Assembly (NCBI RefSeq): GCF_002924365.1
Contig: NZ_PQWB01000010.1
Coordinates: forward strand, 45,159-109,158
DNA length: 64,000 bases
Direction of reading: 5' to 3'
Source: Chromobacterium alticapitis
Lineage (GTDB): Bacteria > Pseudomonadota > Gammaproteobacteria > Burkholderiales > Chromobacteriaceae
Shown: piece by piece, positions 37,499 to 46,959 of the stretch
How positions within the stretch are numbered: position 1 is the first letter of the stretch
Layout: each line of letters begins with the position of its first letter
Position numbers and translations under genes: made by a program
Notes under the pieces: generated by a model
The model's input: only the letters and a program-made list of their open reading frames with translations
Databases searched by the model: none
What the model was told of the DNA's origin: nothing

Positions 37499-37597
37499 TG
37501 GGCAATCTGTTTTCTTTTTGATTCTTGACTTGCACCAATTGCATTAGCTACATTACACCCTGTAATTGCTAGATCAATAATCAACAAGGAACATCTC

Positions 37598-37903
37598 ATG
37601 GATCTGTCTAAACTCGAATTCACTGAACTGGTTGCGCTGAAGTCCGATGTGGAAAACGAAATCAAGCGCCGCGAAGTGGAAGAGAAGTCCAAGGCTAAGA
37701 AGCAGATTATCGAATTGGCTCGCGCCTATGGCCTGAGCGTCGAGGAAGTGCTGAGCAAGGCTGTGGCCGTGCGCAAGCCGGTGGAAGCCAAGTACCGCCA
37801 CCCGGAAAACAATGAGCTGACCTGGACGGGTCGCGGCCGCAAGCCGGCCTGGGTTCAGTCCTGGGTGGATGGTGGCAAGGCGTTGCAAGACCTGATGATC
37901 TAA
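37598..37903 (+). CDS. H-NS family nucleoid protein (betaproteobacterial short type)
   Basis: The 101-residue protein has an N-terminal coiled-coil oligomerisation region (1-55) and a C-terminal DNA-binding motif TWTGRGRKPAWV (75-86), whose RGRKP core inserts in the minor groove of AT-rich DNA. It silences horizontally acquired or AT-rich genes; the AT-rich pilus region of this window is a plausible target. ATG 37598 has AAGGA upstream. A terminator follows. Confidence 0.92.
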   Translation: MDLSKLEFTELVALKSDVENEIKRREVEEKSKAKKQIIELARAYGLSVEEVLSKAVAVRKPVEAKYRHPENNELTWTGRGRKPAWVQSWVDGGKALQDLMI

Positions 37904-37928
37904 TGATCTGATGACGGGCTGCCTGCCG

Positions 37929-37958
37929 TGAAAAAAGCGCCTTTGGCGCTTTTTTTTC
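37929..37958 (+). terminator. Terminator after the H-NS family gene
   Basis: AAAAAAGCGCC TTT GGCGCTTTTTTTT, 26 bases after the stop codon. Confidence 0.92.
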
Positions 37959-38121
37959 GTCTACGGCGCGCTGCGGCTTGTTTCTACGCCGCGGCAGCGG
38001 CAGTGGCTGGCGAAGCGCCGGTTTACGCGGATTATTACGGTTCGCCCGGCTTGCTATAAATCTAGTAGCATAGAGTATGTAGGCTTTATCTATCGACGCT
38101 TGCAGGAGACTGGACGGGAGC

Positions 38122-39846
38122 ATGCTGGATTTCTTCTCTAGGGGGGGCAAGGGCAAGCCGGATCCCTTGGCCAATGCCGAGTCGGCCAAGACGCACGCGG
38201 AGGCGCTGAAGCAGGAGTTCGGCTCCGCCGCGCACGACAAGGCGGCTGAATTGTTGAGCGCGCTGAACGCGCCTTCGCTGGAATTGTCCGCGGACATGCT
38301 GGAGGCAGTGCTGACGCTGAATCAGGAAACCCAGCCGTTGCATGACGGCCTGTGCGTGCAATACCTGATGAACGCCAGGATGCCCAAAGTGCTGGAAAGC
38401 CAGTTGCGCGGGCAGATACTGAACTATGGCAAACAGTTTACCGAGTTCTATCAATATGCCTTGCCGGTAGTCGCCGATAGCCCGAATGGAGTCAAAATAG
38501 TCGGCTTGCTGCCCTTGGTGCTGGCGCGCATTCTTTATTACCTGACCGAGTATGCCAGGTGGCAATACATCAGGAATTTTCAGCCTGATGAAGTTTTTTG
38601 GCTGAATGTCAATCAACTATACCGTTTAGCGGAGCAGCGCGGTCTGGATTCCAGGCCAGTATTTCTGTTCGGCGAAAAATCGGCCGCCACCACGGTTCAG
38701 GATCAATATTTGGCGCTGCAGATGTTGGCGCAGTTGGGAAATGGCAATTTCAGCGTTAAACAGATTAATTTCGCTTATCAGTTGCTAGGCTTGCTCAGCA
38801 ACCGCATGACATTGAGCAAACAGAGCGGCCCGGAAGCCAGTTTTGCCGTCCTGTTGAACGAATCCAGGCCTGCCGCGCGGGTTGACCTAGTGACGGCTGG
38901 CGAATGGGCGCGTTACTGGAATACCGCCGAATTGGTGGAGATGCTGCATAACTGGGCGATCATGATTGAGGCTGGCCGTGTGCCGACCGAATTGAAGCGC
39001 CTGATCGAGCCGGGCATAGACGCCGCCTTGCTGCGTGTGCTGACGCGGGAGTGGGCGGTCAAACCAGTCTTGTTCGCGCGCGCGGAGCGGCAGGCGGTCA
39101 GCGATCGCCAGGTCGAGGTGGCGCACCGGCTGACCATGCTGCATAAGCTGGTGCGGAGGCCGGACGAAGAGCTGGGGCAAAGCCCGCGCGGCGGAGATCG
39201 CGACAGTTATGAAGATGCGGCCAATATCCGGATCTATGGTTTCGTCACCAGCCGCAAGCGGGACAAGTCCGTCACGCCGCAGCCTGCGATCAGCGGCTTG
39301 TCGCTGTCCGGCGAAACCGTGGAGCCGGCGCCGACGCAGGATTTTCCCAAGTGGGCGCTGGAGAATATCAGCCAGTCCGGCCTGGGCGTGTCATTGGACG
39401 TGATGGGCAATGAGTGGGTGGCTCTGGGAGGGTTGATAGGTTATCGAGATGCCGGCGCCGACAGCTGGAATCTGGGCATCATCCGCCGCATCAAGCGAAC
39501 CAGCCGCGAGCGCATCTACCTGGGCATAGAAACGCTGACTACCCGGCCGCTGGCCGCTTCTTTGCGGCCCACCGACACCAGGCTGATAGACCCGACGCTG
39601 CCGCCGGACCAAGTGTGGTTGGCCGGCCATATCAGCGTATTCATGCCGTATCGGCGTGGCGACAAGCTGATTAATGCGCTGATCTTGCCGGTTTCGCTAT
39701 ACATGCTGGGCAAGCAGTTCTACATGACCGCGCGCGGCAAACATTTCCAGATCGCTTTGGGCAAGGTGCTGGAGAAGGGCAGCGACTGGTGCATGGTGGA
39801 GGTTGAACTGGTGCAGGCGCTGGAGAAGCTGCCTGTGGTGCTGTAG
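38122..39846 (+). CDS. Conserved hypothetical protein with PilZ-like C-terminal region
   Basis: I do not know a function for this 574-residue protein. The first 370 residues are helical and soluble. The C-terminal part, about 410-490, reads like a PilZ domain: ENISQSGLGVSLDV, then WNLGIIRRIKRTSRERIYLGIETL. The typical RxxxR of cyclic di-GMP-binding PilZ domains is not clear, so binding is uncertain. There is no signal peptide or membrane helix. ATG 38122 follows GGACGGGAG. It stands alone, with 209 bases without a gene before nrdR (39847-40055), where I see no structure. Confidence 0.62.
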   Translation: MLDFFSRGGKGKPDPLANAESAKTHAEALKQEFGSAAHDKAAELLSALNAPSLELSADMLEAVLTLNQETQPLHDGLCVQYLMNARMPKVLESQLRGQILNYGKQFTEFYQYALPVVADSPNGVKIVGLLPLVLARILYYLTEYARWQYIRNFQPDEVFWLNVNQLYRLAEQRGLDSRPVFLFGEKSAATTVQDQYLALQMLAQLGNGNFSVKQINFAYQLLGLLSNRMTLSKQSGPEASFAVLLNESRPAARVDLVTAGEWARYWNTAELVEMLHNWAIMIEAGRVPTELKRLIEPGIDAALLRVLTREWAVKPVLFARAERQAVSDRQVEVAHRLTMLHKLVRRPDEELGQSPRGGDRDSYEDAANIRIYGFVTSRKRDKSVTPQPAISGLSLSGETVEPAPTQDFPKWALENISQSGLGVSLDVMGNEWVALGGLIGYRDAGADSWNLGIIRRIKRTSRERIYLGIETLTTRPLAASLRPTDTRLIDPTLPPDQVWLAGHISVFMPYRRGDKLINALILPVSLYMLGKQFYMTARGKHFQIALGKVLEKGSDWCMVEVELVQALEKLPVVL

Positions 39847-40055
39847 TAGGCGAGGGGCGCAAAATGCACCTGCAAGGAGGCAGAACGGATCCAGTTGGGC
39901 GAGAAAGCGGCAAGCATCCATGGCCTAGTCTACGCCTATAGTCGGCATGGCTTTACAATACATAATTGGGACGTCGCCATGGATTTCATGTCTGCGATAC
40001 CTTGAATAGCCTTTGCTGATAACATTCGCTTATTGCAACTCTCAGGATTTTTGTC

Positions 40056-40514
40056 ATGAAATGCGCGTTCTGCGGCAACTCTGACACCCAGGTGATCGAC
40101 TCCCGCGTCAGCGAGGACGGCAGCAGCATCCGCCGCCGTCGCCGCTGCCCCGCCTGCGACAAGCGTTTCACGACTTTCGAAACCGCCGACGTGCGCATGC
40201 CGCAAGTGGTGAAAACGGCCGGACACCGCTCAGAGTTCGACATCGAGAAAGTGCGCACCAGCTTCCTGCGCGCGCTGCACAAGCGGCCAGTGTCCACCAC
40301 GCTGGTGGACGAGGCGATAGATCGCATCTGCCACAAGCTGCTGCAACTGGGCGAACGCGAGGTCAGCAGCCGCCAGATAGGCGAAATGGTGATGGCGGAA
40401 CTGGCCCGTCTGGACAAGGTTGCCTATGTGCGGTTTGCCTCGGTTTACCGCAGTTTTCAGGATATTTCTGAATTTACTGACGCAATCAAGGAAATTCAGA
40501 AGTCCTCGCATTGA
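40056..40514 (+). CDS. nrdR: Transcriptional repressor NrdR
   Basis: The 152-residue repressor of ribonucleotide reductase genes has the N-terminal zinc ribbon with Cys3, Cys6, Cys31 and Cys34, the basic RRRRRCPAC segment, and an ATP-cone domain (from about 49: [17 protein letters not shown]) that binds dATP/ATP. Start ATG 40056 gives the invariant MKCAFCG. It precedes ribD as in most proteobacteria, but here two acetyltransferase genes lie in between. Confidence 0.97.
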   Translation: MKCAFCGNSDTQVIDSRVSEDGSSIRRRRRCPACDKRFTTFETADVRMPQVVKTAGHRSEFDIEKVRTSFLRALHKRPVSTTLVDEAIDRICHKLLQLGEREVSSRQIGEMVMAELARLDKVAYVRFASVYRSFQDISEFTDAIKEIQKSSH

Positions 40515-40571
40515 CAGTCTCAGTGGCGGCTGATACACATGTTTAATCTATTTGTCATTTTGGATTGAGCC

Positions 40572-41120
40572 ATGACCGCCGCCATTCTCCAGCCTATCTC
40601 CCTATTGCCGCCCTCCGTTGTCCACGCAGAGCGGCTGTTCGCCTTGATAGAGGCAAGCCGCGCCAGCTTGCGCGCTTGGCTGCCCTGGGTGGACGCCACG
40701 CGCAGCGTGGAGGACAGCCGGGCATTTTTGACCGGCGTCACTGACGGCGCGCGCGATGGCGCAGGCTGCGCTTGCTGGCTGATAGAACTGAATGGCGAGT
40801 TGGCCGGTTGCATAGACATTCACGGCATCAGCAAGCTGAATGGCTCCGGCCTGCTGGGCTACTGGCTGGCCGATCGCTTTGTCGGTCGCGGCATCATGAG
40901 CGGCGTGGTGGCGCAGGTGCTGGACGTGGGCTTCGACGACCTCGGCCTGAATCGTATCGTCATCGTGGCGGGCGTGGAAAACGCGCGCAGCCGCGCCGTG
41001 GCGGAGCGGCTGGGATTCGCCCGAGAGGGCGTGCAAAGGGATGGCTTGCGGTTGCATGGCCGGTTTCACGACGCCTGTCAGTACAGCATGCTGGCGCGGG
41101 AGTGGAGGATGCGGAAATGA
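40572..41120 (+). CDS. GNAT acetyltransferase, RimJ/RimL-like (first of a tandem pair)
   Basis: The 182-residue protein has the GNAT fold of the Acetyltransf_3 group. Typical parts: RASLRAWLPWVDATRS near the N-terminus, GCIDIHGISKLNGSGLLGYWL, and the acetyl-CoA site VGRGIMSGVVAQVLD followed by IVIVAGVENARSRAVAERLGF. Relatives acetylate ribosomal proteins L12/S5 or small amino compounds. It overlaps the second GNAT by ATGA. The substrate is unknown. Confidence 0.85.
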   Translation: MTAAILQPISLLPPSVVHAERLFALIEASRASLRAWLPWVDATRSVEDSRAFLTGVTDGARDGAGCACWLIELNGELAGCIDIHGISKLNGSGLLGYWLADRFVGRGIMSGVVAQVLDVGFDDLGLNRIVIVAGVENARSRAVAERLGFAREGVQRDGLRLHGRFHDACQYSMLAREWRMRK

Positions 41121-41650
41121 GCGAAGTCAGCATTCGTCCCGCCATGCCGGAGCGCGACGCGCCGGCCGTCTATGCTTTGATTGAACGTTATCGCGCCACC
41201 TTGGCGCTGTGGATGGCCGGCATCGTCAAGCCGCGGTCGGTGGCTGATACCGAAGCCTTTTTATGGCGGCAAGTCCAGGGCAACGAGGAAGGCCGCTGCG
41301 CGCACCGCTTGATTCTGGTGGACGGCGAAATCGCCGGCAGCTGCTCGCTGCATGGCATCAGCCAGGCGCACTGCTATGCCCGCGTCGGCTATTGGCTGGC
41401 CGATTGCCATGTCGGCAAGGGCGCGATGCTGCGGGCGCTGACCCAGTTGCTGGATCAGGCTTTCGGCGAATTGGGCCTGCATCGGGTGGAGCTGGGCTGC
41501 GCGCCGGAAAACGTCCGCAGTTGCAAGGTGGCGGAAAGCCTGGGCTTCCGGCTGGAAGGCGAGCTGCGCGATGCGCAATGGCTGAATGGCCGCTTCTGGA
41601 ATATGCGTTGTTACGGCCTGTTGGCCGAGGAATGGAAAAAGCGGGAATGA
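41117..41650 (+). CDS. GNAT acetyltransferase, RimJ/RimL-like (second of a tandem pair)
   Basis: A 177-residue paralogue of the preceding protein, with the matching blocks SCSLHGISQAHCYARVGYWL, VGKGAMLRALTQLLD and VELGCAPENVRSCKVAESLGF. ATG 41117 lies inside the upstream stop (ATGA), and its own stop overlaps the ribD start in the same way, so nrdR-GNAT-GNAT-ribD is one translationally coupled operon. The pair likely arose by duplication. Confidence 0.85.
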   Translation: MSEVSIRPAMPERDAPAVYALIERYRATLALWMAGIVKPRSVADTEAFLWRQVQGNEEGRCAHRLILVDGEIAGSCSLHGISQAHCYARVGYWLADCHVGKGAMLRALTQLLDQAFGELGLHRVELGCAPENVRSCKVAESLGFRLEGELRDAQWLNGRFWNMRCYGLLAEEWKKRE

Positions 41651-42756
41651 TGGACTATAGCGCCGACGACCACCTGTTCATGCAGCGCGCGCTGCGCTTG
41701 GCCGAAGGCGCGACGCGCCGCGCCGCGCCCAACCCCGGAGTGGGCTGCGTGCTGGTGCGCGATGGCGAGATCATAGGCGAGGGCGCGACGCTGGCAGTCG
41801 GCTCGGATCATGCCGAGATCCAGGCGATCAAGGACTGCCTGGCGCGCGGGGATACGCCGCGCGGCGCCACGGCCTATGTCACGCTGGAACCGTGCAGCCA
41901 CCATGGCCGCACGCCGCCCTGCGCTGAACGCTTGATCCGGGAAGGCATAGGCCGCGTGGCGGCGGCCATGGTCGATCCCTATCATGAAGTGTCCGGCCGC
42001 GGCATCGCCATGCTGCAGGCGGCGGGCATTCCGGCCTCCGCCGGCCTAATGGAGGCCGAGGCGCGCCGCATCCATCGAGGCTTCCTGTCGCGCGTGGAGC
42101 GCGGCCGGCCCTGGGTGACGCTGAAGGCCGCCGCCACGCTGGACGGCAAGACCGCGCTGCTCAATGGCCGCAGCAAGTGGATCACCGGGCCGCAGGCGCG
42201 GCTGGACGTGCAGCGGCTGCGCGCCGCGCATTGCGCCATCCTGACCGGCAGCGGCACCGTGCTGGCCGACGATCCGCAACTGACGGTGCGCGAGCTGCCG
42301 GTGGCCATCCAGCCCTGGCGCGTGGTGCTGGACGGCGATCTGAGAACGGATCCCGCGGGCCGCGTATATCAGGGCGGACGTTCCCTGCTGGCGAATTGCA
42401 TCGACGATGAGTCGAGACTGGCGCCGTTCCGCGAGCGCGGCGTCGAGCCGCTGATCATCGGCCGACGCGGCGGCAAGGCTGATCTGGCGGAGCTGCTGCG
42501 CCGCTTGGGCGAGCGCGGCGTCAACGAGCTGATGGTCGAGGCCGGCGCCGGCTTGAATGGCGCGCTGCTGCGGGAAGGGCTGGTGGATGAGATCGCGCTG
42601 TACTTGGCGCCGTCGCTGGCCGGCGACGCCGCGCGCGGCCTGTTCGCTTGGCCGGCGCTGGAGGATCTGGCCGACAAGATCAGCCTGAAGATCGTCGACG
42701 CGCGCATGGTGGGCCAAGACTTGAGGCTGACCTTGCGTCCGGCGAATCGGGCGTAA
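41647..42756 (+). CDS. ribD: Riboflavin biosynthesis deaminase/reductase RibD
   Basis: The 369-residue bifunctional enzyme carries out the second and third steps of riboflavin synthesis. The deaminase domain has HAE (55-57) and PCSHHGRTPPC (82-92) as zinc ligands; the reductase domain starts near 148 with VTLKAAATLDGKTAL and includes GGAxLNG-like EAGAGLNGALLREGLVDEI. ATG 41647 overlaps the GNAT stop; ATG 41650 is one codon on. No other rib genes follow directly. Confidence 0.96.
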   Translation: MMDYSADDHLFMQRALRLAEGATRRAAPNPGVGCVLVRDGEIIGEGATLAVGSDHAEIQAIKDCLARGDTPRGATAYVTLEPCSHHGRTPPCAERLIREGIGRVAAAMVDPYHEVSGRGIAMLQAAGIPASAGLMEAEARRIHRGFLSRVERGRPWVTLKAAATLDGKTALLNGRSKWITGPQARLDVQRLRAAHCAILTGSGTVLADDPQLTVRELPVAIQPWRVVLDGDLRTDPAGRVYQGGRSLLANCIDDESRLAPFRERGVEPLIIGRRGGKADLAELLRRLGERGVNELMVEAGAGLNGALLREGLVDEIALYLAPSLAGDAARGLFAWPALEDLADKISLKIVDARMVGQDLRLTLRPANRA

Positions 42757-42830
42757 GCGGCCGCGTCATCTGGATGGCGGGCCGCGCGTTATGGGGTTTA
42801 TCGGGAGCGTGAGATGAATAGGGAGGCAAG

Positions 42831-43469
42831 GTGGCGGCGCTGGCGGATGCATTGACGGCCTACCTGCATTTGATCGAGAAGCTGGGCGCGCCGCCGGATG
42901 TGGTGCAGGCTCGGCGCGAGCTGCTGCAGCGCATGCTGGACGAATTGTCCGGCAGGCGGCGCGACGCCGACAACTACCACGCCGGGGTGGATGGCTTCGT
43001 GGCCGCCTGTCCGGCGGAGGAAAAGCTGCTGGCGGTGACTTGCGCCCGCGAGTTTTTCTATTTCTGGCTGGACGATATGAAAAAGGTGATGGAAATCACC
43101 TCCGGCGCCAGCTTCACCGTCCAGAACCTGGCCATGCCAATGCTGACGTCGCTGGACGAGTTGCAGCAGTTGATGCTGCGCATGAAATTCCGCGACTTCC
43201 CGCCGTCGTTGGACCTGTATCTGGGCAAGCTGTTCGAGGACGGCATGGCCGAGGAGGAGATCGTCCGCCGCAAGACTCTGCTGCGGGTCTTGTCGTTCCT
43301 GCTCGATCCGCATCCCTTCCATGCCAATAGTTACCGCATGGCGGTGGATGCGTTGCTGCTGCATCTGGCTACGCCGGAGGAGGGCGAGTACCTGCGGCGC
43401 CTGGTGCGCGAATACTTCCCGCATTGGCGCTCGTTTCCCGCCGCTCACCGGCGCGTGGCTGGGAGCTAG
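42831..43469 (+). CDS. Hypothetical protein, helical, no recognised domain
   Basis: A 212-residue soluble protein I do not recognise. It appears almost entirely alpha-helical, with a hydrophobic-aromatic core segment (AREFFYFWLDDMKKVME) and conserved-looking FRDFPPSLDLYLGKLFEDGM. There is no signal peptide, membrane helix or cysteine pattern. The start is GTG 42831, preceded by AGGGAGGC at good spacing. It lies 74 bases after ribD in the same direction and may be at the end of that operon. Confidence 0.6.
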   Translation: MAALADALTAYLHLIEKLGAPPDVVQARRELLQRMLDELSGRRRDADNYHAGVDGFVAACPAEEKLLAVTCAREFFYFWLDDMKKVMEITSGASFTVQNLAMPMLTSLDELQQLMLRMKFRDFPPSLDLYLGKLFEDGMAEEEIVRRKTLLRVLSFLLDPHPFHANSYRMAVDALLLHLATPEEGEYLRRLVREYFPHWRSFPAAHRRVAGS

Positions 43470-43472
43470 AAG

Positions 43473-43499
43473 ATGAATGAGTAAAATTCATTCATTTTG
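43473..43499 (+). terminator. Possible weak terminator before the carboxypeptidase gene
   Basis: ATGAATGA (43473-43480) and TCATTCAT (43488-43495) form an AT-rich stem followed by TTTTG, just after the stop of the orphan gene. Confidence 0.45.
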
Positions 43500-43619
43500 A
43501 GGCTTAGTTTCATGGTTTTCCTGGCTTTTCCCTTGCGGCACAGGCGAGTGCGCTCCCCTTGACCATCAGCTAATGACATGTGAGCATGCCGTGAACGCCA
43601 TGCTACAAGGGAGAGCGCC

Positions 43620-45107
43620 ATGTCGAATCAAAAAGCCTATCAGAGCCTGACCCAAACCTTCCAACGCCTGCACCGTTTCGGCCACCTCGGTGCCATCGCC
43701 AGCTGGGATCAGGCCGCGATGATGCCGTCCAAGGGCAACGAGGCGCGCGCCGCCGCCCAGGCCGAGCTGCAGGTGCTGATGCACCAGCTGATCACCGCGC
43801 CTGAACTGCGCGCCCAGCTGCAAGCGGCAGAACAGGAAGAGCTGAGTGCGCAGGAGCGCGCCAATCTGCGCGAAATGCGCCGCGAATGGGCGCAGGCCAA
43901 TCTGCTGCCGGCCGAGCTGGTGGAGGCCAAGGCGCTGGCGGCTGCGCGTTGCGAGCATGCCTGGCGCGAGCAGCGCAAGAACAACGACTGGCAGGGTTTT
44001 TTGCCCAATTTCCGCGAAGTGTTGCGCTTGGCGCGGGAAGAGGCCAAGCTGCTGGCCGCAGAAAATGGCTGCAGCCCGTACGACGCCCTGCTGGACAAAT
44101 ACGAACCCGGCATGAAAAGCGCCGACATCGCGCGTATTTTCGACGATGTGAAGTCCTGGCTGCCGGGGCTCATTGAAAAAGTCCGCGCCAAGCAGGCCCA
44201 GGAGCCGGTGATCCAGGCTACTGGACCGTTCCCGGTGGAACTGCAGCGCGATTTGGGCCTAGAAGTGATGGGCCTGCTGGGCTTCGACTTCGACGCTGGC
44301 CGGCTGGACGTCAGCAACCACCCCTTCTGCGGGGGCGTACCGGAAGACGTGCGCATCACCACCCGCTATCGCGCAGACGATTTCGTGCAGAGCTTGATGG
44401 GCATCATCCATGAGACCGGCCACGCCCGCTACGAGCAAGGCCTGCCGCGCGAGCTGCTGGAGCAGCCGGTGGGGCGCGCGCGCTCCATGGGCATCCATGA
44501 AAGCCAGAGCCTGTCCTTCGAGATGCAGCTGGGCCGCAGCCGCGGCTTCCTGCAGCTGATCGCGCCGTTGATCCGCCGCCGCTTCGGCGAGCAGCCGGCC
44601 TTTACCGCCGAGAACCTGGCGCGGCTGTATACCCGGGTGGAGCCGGGCTATATCCGCGTGGATGCGGACGAGCTGTGCTACCCGGCGCATGTGATCCTGC
44701 GCTTCGAGATCGAGCGCGCGCTGATCAATGGCGAGATCGAGGCCGAGGATGTGCCGGCGCTGTGGGATGAAAAGATGATGGCCTATCTGGGCATAGACAC
44801 CCGCGGCAACTACCGCGACGGCTGCCTGCAGGACATTCACTGGACGGATACCTTCGGCTATTTCCCCAGCTACACCCTGGGCGCGATGTACGCGGCGCAG
44901 TATTTCGCCGTGCTGCGCCGGCAGGAGCCGGGATTGGACGGCCGCATCGCGGCGGGCGATTTGTCGCCGGTGTTCGATTGGCTGCGCGACCATATCTGGA
45001 GCCAGGGCTGCCAGTGGACGACGGACGAGCTGGTGCGCCGCGCCACTGGGGAAGCGCTGAATCCAGCCCACTACCGCGCCCACCTGGAGGCGCGCTACCT
45101 GGGCTAA
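43620..45107 (+). CDS. M32 family metallocarboxypeptidase
   Basis: The 495-residue cytoplasmic zinc enzyme removes C-terminal residues from peptides. The zinc site is HETGH (about 264-268) with the downstream glutamate in GIHESQSLSFE, and the motifs DVRITTRYRADDF and YPAHVILRFEIERALI are typical of the M32 (Taq carboxypeptidase) family. Length matches the family. ATG 43620 has a GGGAG upstream. Role: peptide turnover. Confidence 0.95.
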   Translation: MSNQKAYQSLTQTFQRLHRFGHLGAIASWDQAAMMPSKGNEARAAAQAELQVLMHQLITAPELRAQLQAAEQEELSAQERANLREMRREWAQANLLPAELVEAKALAAARCEHAWREQRKNNDWQGFLPNFREVLRLAREEAKLLAAENGCSPYDALLDKYEPGMKSADIARIFDDVKSWLPGLIEKVRAKQAQEPVIQATGPFPVELQRDLGLEVMGLLGFDFDAGRLDVSNHPFCGGVPEDVRITTRYRADDFVQSLMGIIHETGHARYEQGLPRELLEQPVGRARSMGIHESQSLSFEMQLGRSRGFLQLIAPLIRRRFGEQPAFTAENLARLYTRVEPGYIRVDADELCYPAHVILRFEIERALINGEIEAEDVPALWDEKMMAYLGIDTRGNYRDGCLQDIHWTDTFGYFPSYTLGAMYAAQYFAVLRRQEPGLDGRIAAGDLSPVFDWLRDHIWSQGCQWTTDELVRRATGEALNPAHYRAHLEARYLG

Positions 45108-45126
45108 GCCCAAAGCGGGTGGCCGG

Positions 45127-45981
45127 TCAGACGCCGGCCATCTGCTGGTGCAGGTGATCGCACCAGTCTTCGAACTCTTCCTGATTCAGCCCCAGATAGG
45201 CCAGCACCGCGGCGCGGCGCTGCGGCCAGCCCGGGTCGGTCTGGCCCGGCAGCGAGGTGCGCCAGGCGTGTTGCGCGGCGCGGGTGATCGCCACCATCAT
45301 TCTGCCCTCGTGATCCAGCGGCGCGTCCGGTCCGGCATCCAGCGCCTGCGGATCGTATTGCAGCTGAATGGCGCGGGCGAAGTTCTCCGGCATATGCCAT
45401 ACCTTGGCCACCAGATAGCCCACCACCGCGTGGTCGGTGCCATGCAACTGTTGCTGCAGCTTGAGGATGCGGTCGTCATCGGCCATTTCCATCAATTGCA
45501 GGGTGCGGGCGTAGCCTGGCTGGCGCATCAACAGGATGGCGATGCCGCAAGCGTGGAACAGCGCATAGCTCTGGCACTGGTCCGGCACATGGGCCAGCCT
45601 TTCGCTGAGCAGGCCGGCCACGGTCGTAAGTTGCATGGCCTTCTCCCAGAATACCTCCAGGATGGGCGGCGTCTCTTGCGTCAAGCGGCTGCGCAGCACG
45701 AGCCCGCTGGCTAGGTTGATCACATTGTTGACGCCCAGCAGATTGACGGCCTGTCCTATGGATTGGATGCGGCGGCCCTGGCCCAGCACGGGGGAATTGG
45801 CGGCTTTCAGCATGGCGATGCTTAGCGCGGGATCGCTGGCGATCAGCTCGCTGAGCTCCTGCAGCGGCGAGACGCTGTCCTGGCGCAAGGCCTGCAGCTT
45901 GTCCAGGATTTCCGGTCGTGGAGGGATGACCAGATTCTGCAGCAGTGTCTTGCGCTGTTCGACATTCAGTTCGGTTGCCAT
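45127..45981 (-). CDS. HDOD domain protein
   Basis: The 284-residue protein consists mainly of an HDOD domain: LQELSELIASDPALSIAMLKAANSP, shortened, then IQSIGQAVNLLGVNNVINLASGLVLR, shortened, and a HACGIAILLM segment where the HD metal site is degenerate. HDOD proteins act as non-catalytic signalling scaffolds, often tied to cyclic di-GMP, stress or motility. No extra output domain is present. Divergent neighbour spacing of about 100 bases to the hydrolase gene, which reads in the same direction. Confidence 0.88.
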   Translation of the reverse strand: MATELNVEQRKTLLQNLVIPPRPEILDKLQALRQDSVSPLQELSELIASDPALSIAMLKAANSPVLGQGRRIQSIGQAVNLLGVNNVINLASGLVLRSRLTQETPPILEVFWEKAMQLTTVAGLLSERLAHVPDQCQSYALFHACGIAILLMRQPGYARTLQLMEMADDDRILKLQQQLHGTDHAVVGYLVAKVWHMPENFARAIQLQYDPQALDAGPDAPLDHEGRMMVAITRAAQHAWRTSLPGQTDPGWPQRRAAVLAYLGLNQEEFEDWCDHLHQQMAGV

Positions 45982-46083
45982 GGCTGCGTTCGTGGGGAGT
46001 GGACGCTATAGGCAGTGTAGCAGCCGCTGCCGAAGCTTGGCTGATGCAGCTCAAATCCTGGCGCGTCGCCGGGATGCGCGCCT

Positions 46084-46959
46084 TCAGTCGACAGTCATGA
46101 AGTCTTCCACCGCGTGGGCCAGCGCCTGCGGCTTCTCCCATTGAATCATGTGGCCGGCGCCCGTTATGACGGTTTCGCTGAGCTGTGCGAAGCAAGCGCG
46201 CCGCTCGTCCAGCGTGGACATGACGCCGTTGACCGCGGGATGTTCGAAGGCGCGCTCGCCCAATACCCATAGCACGGGCGCCGTGATGCGCCGCCAGCAG
46301 GCCATGGCCTCTTCCAGCCGGTACAAGACGGGATTGACCATCTTGTGGCGCGGGTCCGCGCGGTAGGTGAGGCCATCTCCGTCCTGGCGGGTCAATTCCG
46401 CCGCTAGCCAGTGGGCGCGCTCCTGAGTCAACAAGGGGTTGCGCGCGCAGAGCTTGTCCGCCACTTGCGTGTGATCCGTCAGCGTCTCGTAAGACTGGGT
46501 TGATTGGGTTTCCCTCAACCAGCGGGCATAGCGCCCAGGCGCTTCGGTTGGGCGGGTGGCGTTGAGGCCGAACCCTTCCACTAGCGTCAATCGGGCAATT
46601 CGCTGCGGCCGCACGCCGGCGTAGATGCCGGCAATCATGGCGCCCATGCTGTGGCCGAGCAGCCGGACCGGCTGGTGGGGTGACAGCTGGTCGAGCAAAC
46701 CGTCCAAGTCCGCCAGATAGTCCGGGAAGTAATAGCCGCCTTCATTCCATTGGCTGTCGCCAAAACCGCGCCAATCCGGCGCAAGCACATGCCATTCACG
46801 CTTCAGCTCTTCTACCATGAATTGAAAGGTGGCCGAGCTATCCATCCAGCCGTGCAGCAGCACCAGCAGGGGGGCATCGACGGCGCCCCAGTGGCGCAAG
46901 TGATAGCGGCGTTGGTTGACGAGGCGGATTTCACTGCGATGGGGAAGTCGGTTGGCCAT
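46084..46959 (-). CDS. Alpha/beta hydrolase
   Basis: The 291-residue protein has the classic fold: oxyanion HGWMDSSATF near 36, nucleophile Ser104 in LGHSMGAM, acid after VLWVLGERAFEHP, and catalytic His in ITGAGHMIQWEKP near 271. A cap domain lies about 140-215. Sequence resembles the serine hydrolases of the BioH/epoxide-hydrolase type, but the substrate cannot be assigned. ATG 46959. It is followed by the HDOD gene 102 bases on. Confidence 0.85.
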   Translation of the reverse strand: MANRLPHRSEIRLVNQRRYHLRHWGAVDAPLLVLLHGWMDSSATFQFMVEELKREWHVLAPDWRGFGDSQWNEGGYYFPDYLADLDGLLDQLSPHQPVRLLGHSMGAMIAGIYAGVRPQRIARLTLVEGFGLNATRPTEAPGRYARWLRETQSTQSYETLTDHTQVADKLCARNPLLTQERAHWLAAELTRQDGDGLTYRADPRHKMVNPVLYRLEEAMACWRRITAPVLWVLGERAFEHPAVNGVMSTLDERRACFAQLSETVITGAGHMIQWEKPQALAHAVEDFMTVD

